Numbered from the stretch's first letter, positions 1-6,423 are shown. The stretch: 6,786 nt of DNA from Bacillota bacterium (GCA_023435805.1 JAEZMC010000387.1:1-6786), one strand, 5' to 3'. A program made the numbers and translations. The notes: generated by a model not told the origin, from the sequence alone.

Positions 1-2
1 TC

Positions 3-656
3 TCTCTGGGCATCGCCTCCAAGACCGATGAAACGCAGAACATCGTCGACATCTTCAAAATGGCCGAGGATAGGATGTATCGCCATAAGCTGCTGGAGGG
101 AAAAAAATCCCATAATGCCATCATTGCCTCTCTAGGCAACCCGTCGTCCGATCCGGAGAAAACCGGCAGCACTTCAATGCAACCTGCCGATATCTCAATC
201 CGGTTCGGAAAAGCGCTCAGCCTTTCCGAGGAAAACCTGAAAAAGCTGAGTCTGCTGACAAAACTGCACGACCTGGGTGAAAGGATCATCCCGGAAAGCA
301 TTTTGAAAAAGCAGGGCAAGCTGACCGAGGAGGAATGGGAGATCATGAAGCTGCACCCCGAGAAAGGCAGCCAGATCGCCGACTCGACCAAACAGCTTTC
401 TTTTATATCGGAATATATCCTGCACCACCATGAGCACTGGGACGGCTCCGGTTATCCCGACGGACTCAGGGGCGACCGGATACCGCTGCTTTCCCGCATC
501 ATCTCCATATTGGACGCCTACGACGTCATGACCCATGACAGCACCTACAAGAAAAAGCTCTCCCACCGTGAGGCGCTCCAGGAAATCAAGCGCTGCGCGG
601 GAACACAGTTCGACCCGGAAATGGTAAGGGTCTTTATTCAGATGATGGAAGAATAA
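3..656 (+). CDS. GGDEF (C-terminal tail) plus HD-GYP domain protein, 5' truncated
   Basis: The reading frame is open from the window edge, so the gene starts upstream. The ATG at 60 is internal. The first ~45 residues match the end of a diguanylate cyclase (GGDEF) domain: SLGIAS at 3-20, then AEDRMYRHKLLEGK from about 63. An HD-GYP phosphodiesterase domain follows to the C-terminus: HDLGERIIPESIL from 267, LHPEKG near 351, HHEHWDGSGYPDGL from 426, then LDAYDVMT and CAGTQFDPE. GGDEF-HD-GYP fusions make and/or degrade cyclic-di-GMP. The site looks degenerate. The usual HDxGK lysine is Glu (279-281), and the His and Arg of the upstream HxxR-type motif align with Thr and Gln in STSMQPADIS. The remaining metal ligands (HD, LHP His, HH, DAYD Asp) are present. 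The gene converges on the pilus operon with no intergenic base. Family assignment is firm; enzymatic activity is doubtful. The domain order upstream of the window is unknown. Confidence 0.9.
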   Translation, partial: SLGIASKTDETQNIVDIFKMAEDRMYRHKLLEGKKSHNAIIASLGNPSSDPEKTGSTSMQPADISIRFGKALSLSEENLKKLSLLTKLHDLGERIIPESILKKQGKLTEEEWEIMKLHPEKGSQIADSTKQLSFISEYILHHHEHWDGSGYPDGLRGDRIPLLSRIISILDAYDVMTHDSTYKKKLSHREALQEIKRCAGTQFDPEMVRVFIQMMEE

Positions 657-664
657 TCATCTGA
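638..664. repeat. 9-bp inverted repeat spanning two abutting stop codons
   Basis: TCAGATGAT (638-646) and ATCATCTGA (656-664) are perfect reverse complements separated by 9 nt. The plus-strand TAA stop (654-656) and the minus-strand TGA stop (657-659) lie in the loop and right arm. Both convergent transcripts would carry this stem at or just past their stop codon. Neither strand has a T-tract directly after the stem, so a classical intrinsic terminator is not supported. A bidirectional 3'-end or stabilising hairpin is an inference. Confidence 0.45.
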
Positions 665-2300
665 TGCTGATGGTATAGCTTTTCGTAGCGGTATTGGGGA
701 GGCCGTCTATTCCCACCGTTCCGTCCGATACCTTTATGGTAAAATTCACATTGTTCTGCGCACCGTTCGGCGTGCTTCCGGATATCACGCCGGCCTGGCT
801 GATTGTCAGGTTGTTGGGCAATGCTCCTGCACTCACCGAAAAAGTATAATTTCCGTCGCCTCCGGTCGCCGATATGGTTTGCGGGCCATAGACCGATCTC
901 TTCGTACCATCCGGCAGCGTAGCGGTAGTGATTGTCAGCGGCGGTACGATTTCAAGGCTGTAATTCTTGCTGACAGCCGGACTTCCTGCCGTATCGCTCA
1001 GCGTCACGTTTATATTATAAATGCCTGCTGCGGGTGGCGTTCCCGACAATTTCCCCGCGTTCGCGCCGCTTTGGGTTAACGTAAGCCAGGGCGGCAGATT
1101 CGTTGCGGTAAACCGGTAATTCAGATTCCCGCCGGCAGCACTTATAGTATAGGCATAGGCTTTACTCTGCGTTCCCTTTGCCGGGTTGACACTGCTCAGC
1201 TGCAGTGCGGCAAGCGTCACGTTCAGCGTAGTGCCGACCGTTATGCCCGGAGGAGTAGCTGTTTCATGGTTATTCGCATCCACTGCAGTGACCGTAACCG
1301 GGATACTGCCGGCGGTGAGCGGCGTACCGTACAGTCTCCCGTTGCCGAAGGTCAGCCCTGCCGGTACCGGTGTCATGGTATAGGTATAGGAACCATAACC
1401 GCCTGTTGCCTGAAACGCATAGCTGTACACCTGGCCGACGATGGCTTCCGGCAGCGGGTTTGGTACGCTGAAGGCCATGGCGGTGCGCTGCATGATTTTA
1501 AGTGTGAACATCTTCTGCACACTGACGCTGCCTTTCGTGATGGTCACCGTAATGGTTACCTCGGCATATCCCCCGGGCAGCGAAGGGCTGGCCGGCGGCG
1601 GGTTGACAACTCCGGTATTGCTTACATATGAAGGGTTGCTCGAGGAATAGGAAAGCAGCGTACCGTTGTCGCCGGCAGTGGGGAAAATCAGCGCCGTCGT
1701 ACGGACTTCATTGTTTGTCAGGCCATTCTTGACAGCCAGATCAAAGGTATCTACAAACGTATCAACCGCCTCCGTGTCGGTCAGCGGCCCGAATGCGACA
1801 CAGCTTCCCTGCGCGGCCCCCTCGACCGCTCCGGTGCCAATATTCTGTATATAGACATCGGATTCGATGCTGTAGCTGCCGTCTGTTTTTGTTCCTGTCA
1901 GTGTATAGTTGAGGACCTGCGGTCTGCCGGCCTTTTTCATGAATTTCAGCGTTGTATTATGTCCCAGATAGGCGTCCGGCACCAGTACCGTTTCCAGCGA
2001 GCCAATCCTCAGTATGACTTTGTCGCCGCTAACGTACAGGTATTTCGTTCCGGCGGCAAAGGTCGCCGGCGGGGCAGCCAGCACGGTTGCATACTGCGCG
2101 TCCCTGACCGCATCGGCCAGCCTGTCGGAGGTCTTTCGGATGTCATACTGCAGATCCGACTGCTTCTGGCCCTGGGCGAGGTTTCGGAAGCCAAAGGAAA
2201 GGAAACCGTAAACCAGTGCCATCAGTATCGCAAGAATGCTGATGGCGACTATGAGCTCTATCAAGGTAAATCCTTTTTGATTTTTTAAAAGGCTTTTCAT
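657..2300 (-). CDS. PilW/GspJ-like minor pseudopilin with four tandem Ig-like domains
   Basis: This is a putative type IV pilus tip subunit of 547 aa, far larger than usual PilW/GspJ pseudopilins (roughly 200-350 aa). The N-terminus is a class III prepilin signal: QKG|FTLIELIVAISILAIL, with cleavage after Gly10, Phe at +1 and Glu at +5, followed by a hydrophobic helix. A beta-rich pseudopilin-type region spans ~40-170. Next comes an 'atrophied' bacterial Ig-like domain (~175-270; LIFPTAGDNGTLLSYSSSNP then a conserved VTITVTI strand). Three He_PIG-type Ig repeats follow (~276-362, ~365-452, ~455-547), each with a (S)A(T/A)GG..(N/S)Y.(F/Y) strand, an LP..L hydrophobic core and a G.P/SGTP turn. 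There is one Cys (167). The start was set at ATG 2300-2298 because AGGAGG lies 8 nt upstream; the GTG at 2309 overlaps that SD. It is the last gene of the operon, coupled to the V-like gene. The fold calls rest on motifs; an adhesive role is inferred. Confidence 0.85.
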   Translation of the reverse strand: MKSLLKNQKGFTLIELIVAISILAILMALVYGFLSFGFRNLAQGQKQSDLQYDIRKTSDRLADAVRDAQYATVLAAPPATFAAGTKYLYVSGDKVILRIGSLETVLVPDAYLGHNTTLKFMKKAGRPQVLNYTLTGTKTDGSYSIESDVYIQNIGTGAVEGAAQGSCVAFGPLTDTEAVDTFVDTFDLAVKNGLTNNEVRTTALIFPTAGDNGTLLSYSSSNPSYVSNTGVVNPPPASPSLPGGYAEVTITVTITKGSVSVQKMFTLKIMQRTAMAFSVPNPLPEAIVGQVYSYAFQATGGYGSYTYTMTPVPAGLTFGNGRLYGTPLTAGSIPVTVTAVDANNHETATPPGITVGTTLNVTLAALQLSSVNPAKGTQSKAYAYTISAAGGNLNYRFTATNLPPWLTLTQSGANAGKLSGTPPAAGIYNINVTLSDTAGSPAVSKNYSLEIVPPLTITTATLPDGTKRSVYGPQTISATGGDGNYTFSVSAGALPNNLTISQAGVISGSTPNGAQNNVNFTIKVSDGTVGIDGLPNTATKSYTISIR

Positions 2301-2315
2301 CCGGCTCACCTCCTA
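2301..2315 (-). promoter_or_regulatory. Ribosome binding site of the PilW-like gene, overlapping the upstream stop
   Basis: On the minus strand the sequence is TAGGAGGTGAGCCGG then ATG. AGGAGG (2314-2309) is a full Shine-Dalgarno with 8-nt spacing to ATG 2300. The TAG stop of the V-like gene (2315-2313) shares its last bases with the SD, so terminating ribosomes release on top of the next start. This decides the start and rules out the GTG at 2309-2307. Confidence 0.85.
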
Positions 2316-2639
2316 TTTTGGCAGGAACACGTCCAGTGTGACATCCTGTCCGTTAACGGCGGCGCTTGTGGTAATGGACTGACCGGAAACGTTGATATCC
2401 GGTACGCCCGGAAATCTCAGCACCACTGCGGAACCAGTCGAAGTCGCGCCTGCCGGGATTCTGCCTTCAAGCGCCTGGCTGGCGAGGTTTTTAGCTTTTG
2501 ACTTCTGGCCCGAGTTGACAACGGATTTGTAGCTGCTGGCGAACAGGCTGTAAAAGGTTCCGATGATGACGGCCAGTATGGCAAAGGCGGCAATGATCTC
2601 TATTAATGTCAGCCCGCTGTTCTGTTTCAACTTTTTCAT
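2313..2639 (-). CDS. PilV/GspI-like minor pseudopilin
   Basis: This small prepilin-like protein is 108 aa from the chosen start. The N-terminus is MKKLKQNSG|LTLIEIIAAFAILAV: a short basic leader, cleavage after Gly9, Leu at +1 and Glu at +5 (E14), then a hydrophobic helix to about residue 34. The helix continues amphipathically (SQALEGRIPAG) into a short beta-rich head ending VTLDVFLPK. Small size, Glu5 and position between the X-like and W-like genes fit PilV/GspI, which joins the tip complex of T4P and type II secretion systems. ATG 2639 is preferred over an in-frame ATG at 2693 because AGGAGG sits 8 nt upstream of 2639, and the longer form would overlap the upstream gene by 40 nt. It has no Cys. 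Exact V versus I versus H identity cannot be fixed by eye. Confidence 0.82.
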   Translation of the reverse strand: MKKLKQNSGLTLIEIIAAFAILAVIIGTFYSLFASSYKSVVNSGQKSKAKNLASQALEGRIPAGATSTGSAVVLRFPGVPDINVSGQSITTSAAVNGQDVTLDVFLPK

Positions 2640-2656
2640 CCTCATCCCCTCCTTTA
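2640..2656 (-). promoter_or_regulatory. Ribosome binding site of the PilV-like gene, adjoining the upstream stop
   Basis: On the minus strand the TAA stop of the X-like gene (2656-2654) is followed at once by AGGAGG (2653-2648), an 8-nt spacer and ATG 2639. A second ATG at 2645-2643 lies only 2 nt from the SD and is unlikely. The arrangement implies translational coupling and fixes the start. Confidence 0.83.
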
Positions 2657-3826
2657 CGGTTTCCCCCACAGGCCGCGATAAAACTTGTTCCAATTATTGT
2701 TTTCCGTACTGCCGGGGCCTCCCGGCGCCGGAGGAATATATTTGATTGTCGTTCCTCCGTTGCTAGTGGCTATTTTCCCTATGATCGCACCCAACACGCT
2801 GGAACAGCCGTTCACGTTGACTTCCGCTCCCGGTGCATAAATATAGCCGTAAAATTCAGGGTTGCCGGGCAGCTTGATCCAGCCGTTTTTCTTTACATAA
2901 AAGGTCACATTGATCGGACGTGCTCCGGATTTTATCTGGTCCTCGGAGAATGGAATCCCTGAGTCGTTGCAAAGCTCGATATGCCCTCCGAGATCCGCCG
3001 AGGAATTGATATAGATATCAAGCGGTTTTGTCCCCACTACATACAACTTGTCCTTCAGCGTAAACGTGTCCATAATGACGGCGCCAGCCGTCGTGCGGAC
3101 ATCCATGATCATGGTCCCACGCTGCACCTTTACGTCTCCATATCGTTTGTTCAGCGGCAAGGTATACTGACCACCATTATTGTTGAAATTAACATCCCCC
3201 GCGTTTGTGTCAAAACCGGATGGATGGGGCTGGATTTCATCCGGCCATTTTGCCTCGGAATAGTCCAGGTCGGCGCCGGAGGTTTGCGTTCCGGTGATGC
3301 TTCCGGAACTACCTGAAATATTGATGGCGCCGACAGCGGAGATACTCCCATCAATAGTGACGCTTCCGTGCAGAACAATCGTGGACATGGATGCAATGGC
3401 ATATTTGAATACGTTCGTACCACTGAGATATTTATACTCGTGAACGCTGAGGTTTGCCCTTGTAAAGGACTGTCCAACCTTGGCAGAGGACTCGATCAAA
3501 ATCCTCTGCGGGTCGCTGTATGTTCTGCTCAATTTGATATCATGGGTATTACTGTTAAACACATACGTTCCGGTTTTTTCGGTATAGGTCACTGACGCTG
3601 TTGGCAGAGGCGGGACAATCCTTGCATCGTCCGCATTCACAAGCCAGACGGCTGCTGCGTCTGCGCCAGACCGCGCTATGTAATAGGCTTTTTCCTGGTT
3701 CACGTCATTGATCGCTACCTTCTTCTCATACAGGCTGATGCTGAGAATGCCGGTGCCGATAACTGCAACCACGGCAGTAACGATCAGTACCATCGCCAGT
3801 GCCAGACCTTTATTCCTCCTGTTCAT
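2654..3826 (-). CDS. PilX/GspK-like pilus assembly protein with large beta-rich C-terminal domain
   Basis: This 390-aa protein starts MNRRNKG|LALAMVLIVTAVVAVIG: a prepilin-like basic leader and a hydrophobic helix. The +5 position is Met12, not Glu. Lack of Glu5 is typical of GspK/PilX-type subunits, which sit at the extreme tip and need not pair with a subunit above. EKAYYIARSGADAA (45-58) is the usual PilX/GspK helix continuation. Residues ~140-365 are rich in short beta strands and glycine (VLHGSVTIDGSISAVGAINI; FYVKKNGWIKLPGNPEFYG; GYIYAPGAEVNVNG; GAIIGKI). They resemble the polymer-forming, bactofilin-like domain often annotated DUF7305 behind PilX-type N-termini. Two Cys (286, 341) could form a disulfide. 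The C-terminus is a Pro/Gly linker plus NNNWNKFYRGLWGKP. ATG 3826 is preceded by GGGGGTGATC. It is the first gene of the minor-pilin trio. N-terminal class is firm; the domain name is tentative. Confidence 0.82.
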   Translation of the reverse strand: MNRRNKGLALAMVLIVTAVVAVIGTGILSISLYEKKVAINDVNQEKAYYIARSGADAAAVWLVNADDARIVPPLPTASVTYTEKTGTYVFNSNTHDIKLSRTYSDPQRILIESSAKVGQSFTRANLSVHEYKYLSGTNVFKYAIASMSTIVLHGSVTIDGSISAVGAINISGSSGSITGTQTSGADLDYSEAKWPDEIQPHPSGFDTNAGDVNFNNNGGQYTLPLNKRYGDVKVQRGTMIMDVRTTAGAVIMDTFTLKDKLYVVGTKPLDIYINSSADLGGHIELCNDSGIPFSEDQIKSGARPINVTFYVKKNGWIKLPGNPEFYGYIYAPGAEVNVNGCSSVLGAIIGKIATSNGGTTIKYIPPAPGGPGSTENNNWNKFYRGLWGKP

Positions 3827-3924
3827 TCCTGATCACCCCCGTGAACGAATATACAGGTTTCTTCCAATTTTAATAATATGATTACCACATTTTAGTCCTG
3901 TCCAATATCATTATACATTCGAAT
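3827..3924 (-). promoter_or_regulatory. AT-rich 98-nt gap before the minor-pilin module; possible weak internal promoter
   Basis: This gap between pilO and the X-like gene is clearly AT-richer than the flanking genes. On the minus strand a perfect TATAAT lies at 3915-3910, but no good -35 is seen 16-18 nt upstream. A TTGGAC (3903-3898) has no convincing -10 at normal spacing. The 3' end carries the GGGGGTGATC ribosome binding site (3838-3829) of the X-like gene. No hairpin with a T-tract was found. An internal promoter is possible but unproven. Confidence 0.25.
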
Positions 3925-4755
3925 TTAGAAATTATTTGAACGGGCTGTCCTTCCCGTATCGGTTTTGGTAGCTCCAGCCAGGTATTCGGTGTCCTGCTCG
4001 TGCAGCTTGGGCAGCGCATAGAAGGTTACGGCCATGGTTCCCTGGAGCGTGCCATCTTCAGTCGAGGCCATGCTCAGGTTGTCTATGACGATGGTCCGGT
4101 CCAGCGCTTCCAGCGCTTTAATGAAGGCTGTTACCTGGTTATAGCCGGCCTTGCTGTACTCCAGCGTCGCAGTCATCTTTTCTGCCTGTGCCGTTCCGGC
4201 AGTGCCAGCCGCCGCAGTCTCCGGCGAGGCCTGAGCCGTTCCTTCCGGCGCAGCCTGTGCTGCTGTGCCGGATGTGGCAGCCGTTTGATCCGCTGTACCT
4301 TCCGGGGCGACTGCACCCTGTGATGCGGTGCCGGTCATCGCCCTGTAGCTGTCCACCAGCCCTTCCAGGGGATGCTTGAGCGGAGCATTCTGTACTGCGG
4401 CGTCCACCGCGCCTACAGAGACCGGTGTAAAGGATAAGCTGCCGACATTCAGCCCGGTCTGGCTGGTCAGACGGTCCAGCAGCACGATCAGCTGCGGCTG
4501 CAAAATTTCAGGATAAAAGCGCTTTGAATTTTCCATTAACTGCTCTTCCCGCTTCGCAAAGTCCGCCTGAAGCGTTGCAATGGCCCCCAACTCCCGCTTC
4601 ACCGTGTCCACCTGCTGCTGTACATTGTCCTTTTCTATAACAAGCTGTTCGATCCGTTCGAGCTGCGGGTTTAAAATAAAGTAATAGCTGAGCGCCAGAA
4701 TGGCAATGACGGATAACCCGATCAGCATCAGCTTCTCTCTTGATGTAAGCTTCAT
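3925..4755 (-). CDS. pilO: Type IV pilus inner-membrane alignment protein PilO
   Basis: This bitopic membrane protein pairs with PilN in the T4P alignment complex. It is 276 aa, against about 200 for typical PilO. Layout: short cytoplasmic N-terminus MKLTSREKLM, one membrane helix (~10-28), a coiled coil (~31-78; LERIEQLVIEKDNVQQQVD), then FYPEILQPQLIVLLDRLTSQTGL, which is characteristic of PilO. A low-complexity Ala/Thr/Gly/Pro/Glu insert (141-193) separates this from a ferredoxin-like C-terminal fold (TATLEYSKAGYNQVTAFIKALEALDR then VIDNLSM and MAVTFYAL). A 25-residue polar tail ends in SNNF. The start codon overlaps the pilN stop as ATGA (4755-4752), so the two are translationally coupled, as expected for partners made in equal amounts. 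Identity rests on operon position, topology and the FYPE...LLDRLT region. Confidence 0.9.
   Translation of the reverse strand: MKLTSREKLMLIGLSVIAILALSYYFILNPQLERIEQLVIEKDNVQQQVDTVKRELGAIATLQADFAKREEQLMENSKRFYPEILQPQLIVLLDRLTSQTGLNVGSLSFTPVSVGAVDAAVQNAPLKHPLEGLVDSYRAMTGTASQGAVAPEGTADQTAATSGTAAQAAPEGTAQASPETAAAGTAGTAQAEKMTATLEYSKAGYNQVTAFIKALEALDRTIVIDNLSMASTEDGTLQGTMAVTFYALPKLHEQDTEYLAGATKTDTGRTARSNNF
4177..4335 (-). repeat. Low-complexity Ala/Thr/Pro/Glu insert in PilO with a degenerate internal duplication
   Basis: Residues 141-193 of PilO consist almost only of Ala, Thr, Gly, Ser, Pro, Gln and Glu. APEGTA occurs twice, 19 residues apart (150-155 and 169-174), and related ASPETA follows. 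In the DNA the two copies (around 4235-4271 and 4292-4334) share CTTCCGG and GTGCCGG blocks about 57 nt apart, suggesting an old in-frame duplication. It probably forms a flexible extracytoplasmic linker. Confidence 0.7.
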
Positions 4756-5315
4756 TGTTTCACCGCCCCCTTCAGCCTGCAGCTTGCCGTAAACTTAAAG
4801 CTCCCCCTGCCCTCTGTTTCGCTGGAAATCACCGCTACATGCACCTCCGAAAAAAGCCCCAGTGCATCCAGGTTGTGGGACAGCTCGGCAACCGGCACCC
4901 TGGAATTGGCCGTACCGGTCATTGCAATAGAGTCTCTTGTATATGAAAGCGTGTCCATGACAATATCCCCCGGCAGCGTCGTGTTAAAGGCCTCCAGTAA
5001 TGCGCTGTCCAGCGTATCCAGGCCTTCGACGCCCGATTTGGCAGCTTCCAGCTCCGAGCCGTACTGCGTAAGAATGTCCAGCTTCTGCTTCAGCGCGGCC
5101 AGCTCCTGCTGCTGCGCTCTTGTAGCGGGATCGCTGAGATATTTCTGCAGCGTTGAAGTCTGCGCCTGTATGGATACCACGGTCAGCTCGGTAATGGCAT
5201 AAGAGCTGACCACCGCCAGCAGTATTGCCGCAATGACGGCGTACGCGGCAAAGGATTTCCTGTATGCTTCCTTTCTTTGTACGATATACCCTGAAAAAAA
5301 ATTAAGATCGTTCAT
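4752..5315 (-). CDS. pilN: Type IV pilus inner-membrane alignment protein PilN
   Basis: This single-pass membrane protein of 187 aa has the usual PilN length. The N-terminal MNDLNFFSGY is the short cytoplasmic segment equivalent to the INLLP-type motif that docks into PilM in better-studied systems. A membrane helix follows (~22-43, AAYAVIAAILLAVVSSYAIT), then a coiled coil (~45-95, with LSDPATRAQQQELAALKQKL) and a ferredoxin-like region (TTLPGDIVMDTLSY, then ELSHNLDALGLFSEVHVAVIS and FKFTASCRL). The TLPGDIVMDTLSY segment is typical of PilN. ATG 5315 follows GGGGGTG (5326-5320) closely, and the pilM stop is only 12 nt upstream. It overlaps pilO by 4 nt. All this points to one transcript with pilM and pilO and to a role linking cytoplasmic PilM to the envelope part of the machine. 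Confidence 0.92.
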   Translation of the reverse strand: MNDLNFFSGYIVQRKEAYRKSFAAYAVIAAILLAVVSSYAITELTVVSIQAQTSTLQKYLSDPATRAQQQELAALKQKLDILTQYGSELEAAKSGVEGLDTLDSALLEAFNTTLPGDIVMDTLSYTRDSIAMTGTANSRVPVAELSHNLDALGLFSEVHVAVISSETEGRGSFKFTASCRLKGAVKQ

Positions 5316-5327
5316 TCCGCACCCCCG

Positions 5328-6386
5328 CTAAAGTCTGATCATTGCGCCGAGCGCATTCAGATAGTTGCCGATGTCGGGTGTTCCGCCAGCATTCCGCTGG
5401 CGTATATGGCCTATACTGCTTATTCTGCTCACGGACCGGATCCCCGGCAGATTTCCGAGATACCCGGCAAGTCCGTTCAGACGCGAACCGCCGCCGTAAA
5501 GGTAAATGGACTCCGGCTTATTTTCAGGATTTCGGCTGGCGTAATACTGAAGCACCTTCTGAAGCTCCTGTGTCCATTGCTGCAGTACCGGCCGCACCGG
5601 CGCGTTGCTTTCCTCCATGCCGTCCGCGTGTGCGTCCGCACCGCTGATTTGCAGCTCCCGTATCTTTTTCTGCTCGGCTTTTTCCGCCGGAATATCGTAA
5701 TAACCCGCCAGCGCTGCATCCAGGTCCCGGCTGCCGTAGGAAACCGTACGGCTGAATTCCAGGATGCCCCCGGACAGGATATTAATAACGGTATTCCTGT
5801 GTCCAAAATCTATCAATGCAACAGTTCTTTCCGAACTGAACGTTTCCGAATTGATTTGCAGATTTCCTTTGAAGAGCTTCGATACGGCATTCAGATGGAT
5901 ATCCAGCGCGACTGGCCGGAGCTTCAGCTCCCGGATCAGGCTGTAGTATCCCTCGGCAATATCCTTCGGCATCGCGGCTGCACGTATCCGAAGCTTTTTG
6001 ACGCCATCCTCCGTCACCGCGGCAAGCACCCGGGATTCCATCGCGTACCCGCTTATGGCGTCGGGTATGAATTGCTCCATTTCATATTTGACCATACCCG
6101 GCAGCTGTTGATTTTTTACCTCGGGGAGCACCAGCTCCCTGGTAATGACGGACGTGCCCTGTACAGCCAGTATGACATTGCCGGCACGTATTTTGTTTTG
6201 TGTCAGCCCTGCCCGTATGGCCTCCTTCATCGCGTCCCTGTCCTCTATCCTGCCTTCAATGAAGGAATTCGTAGGCGTCGGGAATTCCGCGAGCCTGTCT
6301 ATTTCCAGCACGCCGGCTTTGTACATCCCTTCCGCCATATGTATGTTCTTGCTCCCGATATCTATGGCAACGACTTTTCCGCCCAT
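5328..6386 (-). CDS. pilM: Type IV pilus assembly actin-like ATPase PilM
   Basis: This cytoplasmic FtsA/MreB-fold protein binds PilN and is part of the T4P inner platform. It is 352 aa, normal for PilM. ATP-site motifs visible: phosphate-1 VVAIDIGSKNI (5-15), phosphate-2 VALIDFGHRNT (189-199) and adenosine motif YLYGGGSRLNGL (296-307). LPEV.....MVKYEMEQFIP (87-108) and the C-terminal NYLNALGAMIRL are also characteristic. Phosphate-2 has His-Arg after DFG where small residues are common, so nucleotide handling may differ slightly. The frame stays open to an ATG at 6443, but MGGKVV at 6386 is chosen: it is preceded by TAAGGGGTGAT, close to the full anti-SD complement, and the longer form would start inside the loop of the upstream hairpin and add 19 residues before the usual PilM start. 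It leads pilN by 12 nt. Confidence 0.93.
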   Translation of the reverse strand: MGGKVVAIDIGSKNIHMAEGMYKAGVLEIDRLAEFPTPTNSFIEGRIEDRDAMKEAIRAGLTQNKIRAGNVILAVQGTSVITRELVLPEVKNQQLPGMVKYEMEQFIPDAISGYAMESRVLAAVTEDGVKKLRIRAAAMPKDIAEGYYSLIRELKLRPVALDIHLNAVSKLFKGNLQINSETFSSERTVALIDFGHRNTVINILSGGILEFSRTVSYGSRDLDAALAGYYDIPAEKAEQKKIRELQISGADAHADGMEESNAPVRPVLQQWTQELQKVLQYYASRNPENKPESIYLYGGGSRLNGLAGYLGNLPGIRSVSRISSIGHIRQRNAGGTPDIGNYLNALGAMIRL

Positions 6387-6400
6387 CACATCACCCCTTA
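6387..6400 (-). promoter_or_regulatory. Ribosome binding site of pilM
   Basis: On the minus strand TAAGGGGTGAT (6400-6390) is followed by GTG and the ATG at 6386. It matches the extended anti-SD complement TAAGGAGGTGAT with two bases missing. This supports 6386 as the pilM start. An immediately preceding in-frame GTG (6389-6387) is a less likely alternative. Confidence 0.75.
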
Positions 6401-6423
6401 TGTGGAACATGTTAAAATCCGGT

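Noticed and set aside
195..566. Minus-strand open frame of 123 codons opposite the HD-GYP region
   Set aside because: The plus strand clearly encodes conserved HD-GYP motifs there, and the mirror frame shows no family features.
657..1482. Possible CRISPR or DNA-level tandem array in the repeated C-terminal part of the PilW-like gene
   Set aside because: The repetition is at protein level (Ig-like domains of ~85-90 residues) with diverged DNA. No short identical repeats with regular spacers exist here or elsewhere in the window.
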